A stretch of 9,652 nt of DNA, taken from NCBI GenBank assembly GCA_947254895.1, contig CAMYEY010000051.1:1-9652 (forward strand), written 5' to 3'. The stretch is from an uncultured Clostridia bacterium (GTDB lineage Bacteria > Bacillota > Clostridia > Saccharofermentanales > DTU023). Of the stretch, positions 6,899 to 9,652 are shown in pieces. The notes below the pieces were generated by a model. The model did no database searches. It was not told the DNA's origin and saw only the letters and a list, made by a program, of their open reading frames with translations. A program made the position numbers and the translations under genes. Positions within the stretch are counted from its first letter, which is position 1. Each line of letters starts with the position of its first letter.

Positions 6899-8005
6899 AT
6901 GTTATTAGATGTAATGGGAATTATCCTAGCTTATAACCACAGAGTTAATTTGGGTGAATTGATGGAGGAAAGGGCTCTGGCTGCAGTTCCTTACGGTGGC
7001 AGGTATCGCCTGATCGACATTATGTTATCCAGCATGGTTAATTCCGGAATAAAGAATATTGGGATACTGGCTGAGACTAAGTACAATTCTTTGATGGACC
7101 ACATTGGGACGGGTTCTTATTGGGATTTAGACCGCCTGCAACAAGGGCTTAGAATCATACCTCCTTATATCAGCTCGGACTTTTTCAGGTCTCCTAATCC
7201 TCAAGATCTGAACGGACTTTACGACTTCTTAAAACACTCCATACAGCGTTATGTTGTTGTGACAGAAGGCAATGTTGTCGGCAATCTGTATTTCACTGAG
7301 TTTATTAAAGCACATACAGAAAGCGATGCCGATATGACTGTTATGTATAATGATGATGGGGATAAGTATGGAGCACCTTCGATTTGCTTGGATTTTAAAG
7401 ATGGTATCTTATCTGACTTTTTAGTAGATGCAAAAAGACCGCCATCAAAGCACTCGTCACTTGGCATCGTCATCATCCAAAAAGACCTTTTGCTGGATAT
7501 TTTATCTCAAGAGATTGCTAGAGGGGGCACTCAATTTTCTGTTGAATACCTTTTGCGTAAGTTTAAGGACTATAAGATCAGGGGATTCAAATATGAAGAT
7601 TTGGTTATGCGAATTAATTCACTTTCTTCCTATTATACCTGCTCAATGAAGCTACTCAATCCTGATATTTTACGCAAGATCTTTAAGAGTGATCGTAAGA
7701 TTTATACTAAGGTTAAAAATGAAGATCCGGCTCGTTATTCCAAAGGCAACTCTGCGAAGAACAGCTTGATTTCTGATGGTTGTGATATAGCTGGAGAAGT
7801 TGATTCGAGTATAATCTTTAGGGGAGTCGGCATTGGGAGAAACTGCAAGGTTACAAATTGTATCATCATGCAGGATACCCAGGTGATGGATGGTGCAGAA
7901 TTGAATAATGTTATTATCGATAAGGACTCGATCATTAGATCTGGGGTCCGTCTGCACGGATCACCGGATTATCCTGTCGTAATTGGAAAGGGAGTAATTG
8001 TGTGA
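6899..8005 (+). CDS. glgD: GlgD, probable non-catalytic subunit of glucose-1-phosphate adenylyltransferase
   Basis: GlgD is a paralogue of GlgC that raises or modulates GlgC activity in Firmicutes such as Geobacillus. This 368-aa copy keeps the fold landmarks: AVPYGGRYRLIDI (about 29-41), the SYWDLDR block, and a C-terminal left-handed beta-helix region from about 285 to the end. It has lost the active site. The GGxGxRL loop reads AYNHRVNLGEL, the SGDHIYKMDY block reads TEGNVVGNLYF with no Asp, and the sugar-phosphate Lys of EFEEKP is replaced (FLVDAKRP; Asp at the aligned position). Independent catalysis is therefore unlikely. It follows glgC by 12 nt and its stop overlaps the glgA start. 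The name rests on sequence degeneracy plus operon position, which together are characteristic. Confidence 0.94.
   Translation: MLLDVMGIILAYNHRVNLGELMEERALAAVPYGGRYRLIDIMLSSMVNSGIKNIGILAETKYNSLMDHIGTGSYWDLDRLQQGLRIIPPYISSDFFRSPNPQDLNGLYDFLKHSIQRYVVVTEGNVVGNLYFTEFIKAHTESDADMTVMYNDDGDKYGAPSICLDFKDGILSDFLVDAKRPPSKHSSLGIVIIQKDLLLDILSQEIARGGTQFSVEYLLRKFKDYKIRGFKYEDLVMRINSLSSYYTCSMKLLNPDILRKIFKSDRKIYTKVKNEDPARYSKGNSAKNSLISDGCDIAGEVDSSIIFRGVGIGRNCKVTNCIIMQDTQVMDGAELNNVIIDKDSIIRSGVRLHGSPDYPVVIGKGVIV
7987..7994 (+). promoter_or_regulatory. Ribosome binding site of glgA, inside the glgD 3' end
   Basis: AAAGGGAG lies 7 nt before GTG 8002 and decides this non-ATG start. The resulting N-terminus MNILFVTSEMSPLAKSGG is the exact family start. 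The GTGA overlap with the glgD stop suggests translational coupling. Confidence 0.7.
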
Positions 8006-9453
8006 ACATTTTATTTGTTACTTCAGAAATGTCGCCACTGGCTAAGTCCGGTGGCTTGGGAGATGTTGTTGGTGCTCTGCCGAAAGCCATACGTAAAGCA
8101 GGGCAAGATGCACGTGTCATCATGCCTCTGTATAAGCAAATTAAAGATCGATATGGGGATAAGCTGCAATTTATGCGCTGGTCCATGAATAAGTTAGGCT
8201 GGCGTACTATGTACAGCGGTCTTTTCAACATGGAAGTCGATGGCGTACCGGTATACTTCATAGATAATGAATATTATTTTGGGCATGAATCCCTCTATTT
8301 GGACTATTCCTTCGATATTGAGCGGTTCAGCTTCTTCCAAAGAGCCGTTTTGGAGGCTCTGGGAGACCCGATGAAGTTTGAACCGGATATCCTGCACCTA
8401 AATGATTGGCAAAGTGGTATGATTCCCGTTTTGCTTGAGGCCCATTATAAGGCACATGGTTACCACAATAATGTACAGTGCATTTATACGATCCATAATC
8501 TTAAGTTCCAAGGAATTCATGGTCGTGAGAGAATCCAAGATCTGATGGAATTACAGGATCGCTATATGACAGAGGAGGCTGTTCTCAAAGATGGCGTGCC
8601 AAACTTTATGAAGGCCGGTATTCTCTATAGTAATCGGGTGACAACAGTTTCGCCAACCTATGCTCATGAGATTATGCAGGACTATTACGGAGAAGGTCTC
8701 AATAACCTTTTGGCTGCTCAGGCCTGGAAGGTTATTGGTATATTGAATGGAATTGATGTTGATTCCTATAACCCCAGTACGGATATCCAGTTGGCTAAAA
8801 ACTATAACATCAGAACCTTTAAAAAAGGAAAAGCGGCTTGTAAATTGGCACTACAAGAAGAGATTGGTCTTGAACAAAATGAGGATATACCCATTCTTGC
8901 CATGATAACTCGCTTGACTTCACAAAAGGGATTGGACCTCTTGCTGCATATAGCTGAGGAGCTTCTCCAGGAAAACATACAGTTGATCATTTTGGGTACC
9001 GGCGATGAGTTTTATGAGAACTCCTTCCGGGATATGGAGTGGTATCATCCCAATAAGGTAAGGTCGATGATTATGTTTGATGAAGGCTTGGCTCGGCGCC
9101 TGTATGCAGCAGCTGATATTTTCCTTATGCCGTCTATGTTTGAGCCTTGTGGTCTTGGCCAGATGATCGCAATGCGTTACGGTAGCCTGCCTGTAGTCCG
9201 AGAAACGGGTGGCCTTAAGGATACCGTTGTGCCTTATAATAAGTACGATGGTTCCGGTACGGGATTTTCTTTTGCAAATATAAATGCTCATGAGTTCCTG
9301 TTCGCAATCAAGGATGCTTTGGATGTTTACCATAATTATCCGGATTCGTGGAAACAATTAATCAGACAAGCCATGAGCCAAGACTTCTCTTGGGATGAAT
9401 CAGCTAAGAAATATATTGACCTTTACCAAATTGTGTTGGACGAGGTCAAGTAA
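8002..9453 (+). CDS. glgA: Glycogen synthase (ADP-glucose type, GT5)
   Basis: GlgA transfers glucose from ADP-glucose to the non-reducing end of a growing alpha-1,4-glucan. The 483-aa product has the normal family length (E. coli 477, B. subtilis about 484). The N-terminal Rossmann domain (about 1-240) carries the ADP-glucose-binding KSGGLGDVVGALP, with Lys15 as in E. coli. The linker GILNGIDVDSYNP leads into the C-terminal domain. There ITRLTSQKGLDLL supplies R304 and K309, and MFEPCGLGQMIAMRYG supplies the catalytic E381; these equal E. coli R300, K305 and E377 with a constant 4-residue offset. RETGGLKDTV follows. It starts with GTG in a 4-nt overlap with the glgD stop and is the last gene of the operon here. 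The usual next gene in Bacillus, glgP, is absent. Confidence 0.97.
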   Translation: MNILFVTSEMSPLAKSGGLGDVVGALPKAIRKAGQDARVIMPLYKQIKDRYGDKLQFMRWSMNKLGWRTMYSGLFNMEVDGVPVYFIDNEYYFGHESLYLDYSFDIERFSFFQRAVLEALGDPMKFEPDILHLNDWQSGMIPVLLEAHYKAHGYHNNVQCIYTIHNLKFQGIHGRERIQDLMELQDRYMTEEAVLKDGVPNFMKAGILYSNRVTTVSPTYAHEIMQDYYGEGLNNLLAAQAWKVIGILNGIDVDSYNPSTDIQLAKNYNIRTFKKGKAACKLALQEEIGLEQNEDIPILAMITRLTSQKGLDLLLHIAEELLQENIQLIILGTGDEFYENSFRDMEWYHPNKVRSMIMFDEGLARRLYAAADIFLMPSMFEPCGLGQMIAMRYGSLPVVRETGGLKDTVVPYNKYDGSGTGFSFANINAHEFLFAIKDALDVYHNYPDSWKQLIRQAMSQDFSWDESAKKYIDLYQIVLDEVK

Positions 9454-9463
9454 GAAAGCACTT

Positions 9464-9516
9464 GCCACAAGAGCATGTGTACTACATTAACCGAATGTGT
9501 ACAAGGCTCTTGTGGC
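9464..9516 (+). terminator. Long stem-loop after glgA, possible operon terminator without U-tract
   Basis: GCCACAAGAGC (9464-9474) pairs perfectly over 11 bp with GCTCTTGTGGC (9506-9516). Inside it, TGTAC (9478-9482) pairs with GTACA (9499-9503) and ACATT (9484-9488) with AATGT (9494-9498), closing on AACCG. That makes 21 bp in all, broken by a small internal loop and one bulged T. It begins 10 nt after the glgA stop, the right place for a terminator. It is followed by TATTCAAAAAC rather than a T-run, and the opposite strand has no T-run either. It may be an atypical terminator, an RNA-end stabiliser or an inverted-repeat element. Confidence 0.5.
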
Positions 9517-9532
9517 TATTCAAAAACTATAT

Positions 9533-9562
9533 TTGACAAATGGCATACTCGCCTAATATAAT
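9533..9562 (+). promoter_or_regulatory. Consensus promoter of the tRNA-Leu gene
   Basis: TTGACA (9533-9538) and TATAAT (9557-9562) are both perfect matches to the sigma-A/sigma-70 consensus, with an 18-nt spacer. A/T-rich DNA just upstream (9517-9532) resembles an UP element. The predicted start, near 9569, is about a dozen bases before the tRNA 5' end, typical of a strong stable-RNA promoter. Confidence 0.88.
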
Positions 9563-9580
9563 AGGACGACCGCAAAAAAT

Positions 9581-9652
9581 GCAACCATGGCGGAACTGGC
9601 AGACGCGCACGTTTGAGGGGCGTGTGGGAGACCGTGAGGGTTCGAGTCCCTC
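9581..9652 (+). tRNA. tRNA-Leu(GAG), 3' end beyond the window
   Basis: The cloverleaf can be drawn by hand: acceptor 5' strand GCAACCA (9581-9587), U8 G9, D-stem GCG/CGC (9590-9592 and 9604-9606), and anticodon stem CACGT/GCGTG (9608-9612, 9620-9624). The loop TTGAGGG has anticodon GAG at 9615-9617. A class II variable arm (9625-9635, UGG-GAGA-CCG) and T-arm GAGGG-TTCGAGT-CCCTC (9636-9652) follow. The long variable arm and GAG anticodon identify a leucine tRNA reading CUC and CUU. The window stops exactly at the end of the T-stem, so the 3' acceptor strand (expected near TGGTTGC), discriminator and any encoded CCA are not visible. Confidence 0.95.

Noticed and set aside
7935..8261. 108-codon minus-strand open frame across the glgD/glgA junction
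   Set aside because: It overlaps two well-supported genes and its translation is the complement of conserved GlgA sequence, with no family features.
8920..9357. 145-codon open frame on the minus strand within glgA
   Set aside because: It lies wholly inside a clearly coding gene, shows no recognisable motif, and has no plausible upstream signal; it is a frame shadow.
9475..9502. Direct repeat ATGTGTAC (9475-9482 and 9495-9502) as an independent repeat element
   Set aside because: It is largely a by-product of the TGTAC/GTACA pairing inside the hairpin and needs no separate explanation.
51..9652. CRISPR array, insertion sequence, prophage or novel defence system
   Set aside because: No periodic repeats, terminal inverted repeats flanking a transposase, integrase or toxin-antitoxin-like pair were seen; almost all DNA is covered by housekeeping genes.

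Overview
This looks like the end of an untrimmed assembly contig from a low-to-medium-GC Firmicute, probably Clostridia-like. The evidence is the split GlgC/GlgD ADP-glucose pyrophosphorylase, the Bacillus/Clostridium-type glgB-glgC-glgD-glgA order, a Smr-bearing MutS2, strong AGGAGG-type ribosome binding sites, GTG starts and sigma-A-like promoters. I cannot name genus or species from the sequence. All genes read on the + strand and are tightly packed.

Layout. Bases 1-50 are not genomic. They are the tail of the Illumina P5 oligo, a probable 10-base index, and the Nextera Read 1 transposase adapter ending in the Tn5 mosaic end. Real DNA begins at base 51, inside a phosphofructokinase gene (51-996) that lacks about its first seven codons. 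After an 87-bp gap holding a 12-bp hairpin comes mutS2 (start chosen at 1084, end 3486). An 85-bp gap carries a good promoter and Shine-Dalgarno for the glycogen operon: glgB (3572-5605), glgC (5618-6886), glgD (6899-8005) and glgA (8002-9453, overlapping glgD by 4 nt). After glgA there is a 53-nt long-stem hairpin (9464-9516), then a perfect-consensus promoter (TTGACA-18-TATAAT) and a tRNA-Leu(GAG) gene that runs off the window end before its 3' acceptor strand.

How the genes work together. Glucose-1-phosphate is activated to ADP-glucose by GlgC, with GlgD as a probable non-catalytic partner. GlgA polymerises ADP-glucose into alpha-1,4-glucan and GlgB adds alpha-1,6 branches, so the operon encodes a complete glycogen synthesis route. 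Glycogen phosphorylase (glgP), often the last gene of such operons, is not here. PfkA is the committed step of glycolysis. MutS2 is a ribosome-rescue/DNA-binding ATPase and is functionally unrelated to the others.

I found no mobile element, CRISPR array, defence island or new multi-gene system; the core content is ordinary. The points worth a second look are small: the adapter artefact, an Ala at the PFK residue that helps separate ATP from PPi enzymes, a degenerate Smr motif in MutS2, a hairpin plus mini-ORF in front of mutS2, repeats around the glg promoter, an extra polar segment in the C-terminal domain of GlgB, and an unusual hairpin after glgA.
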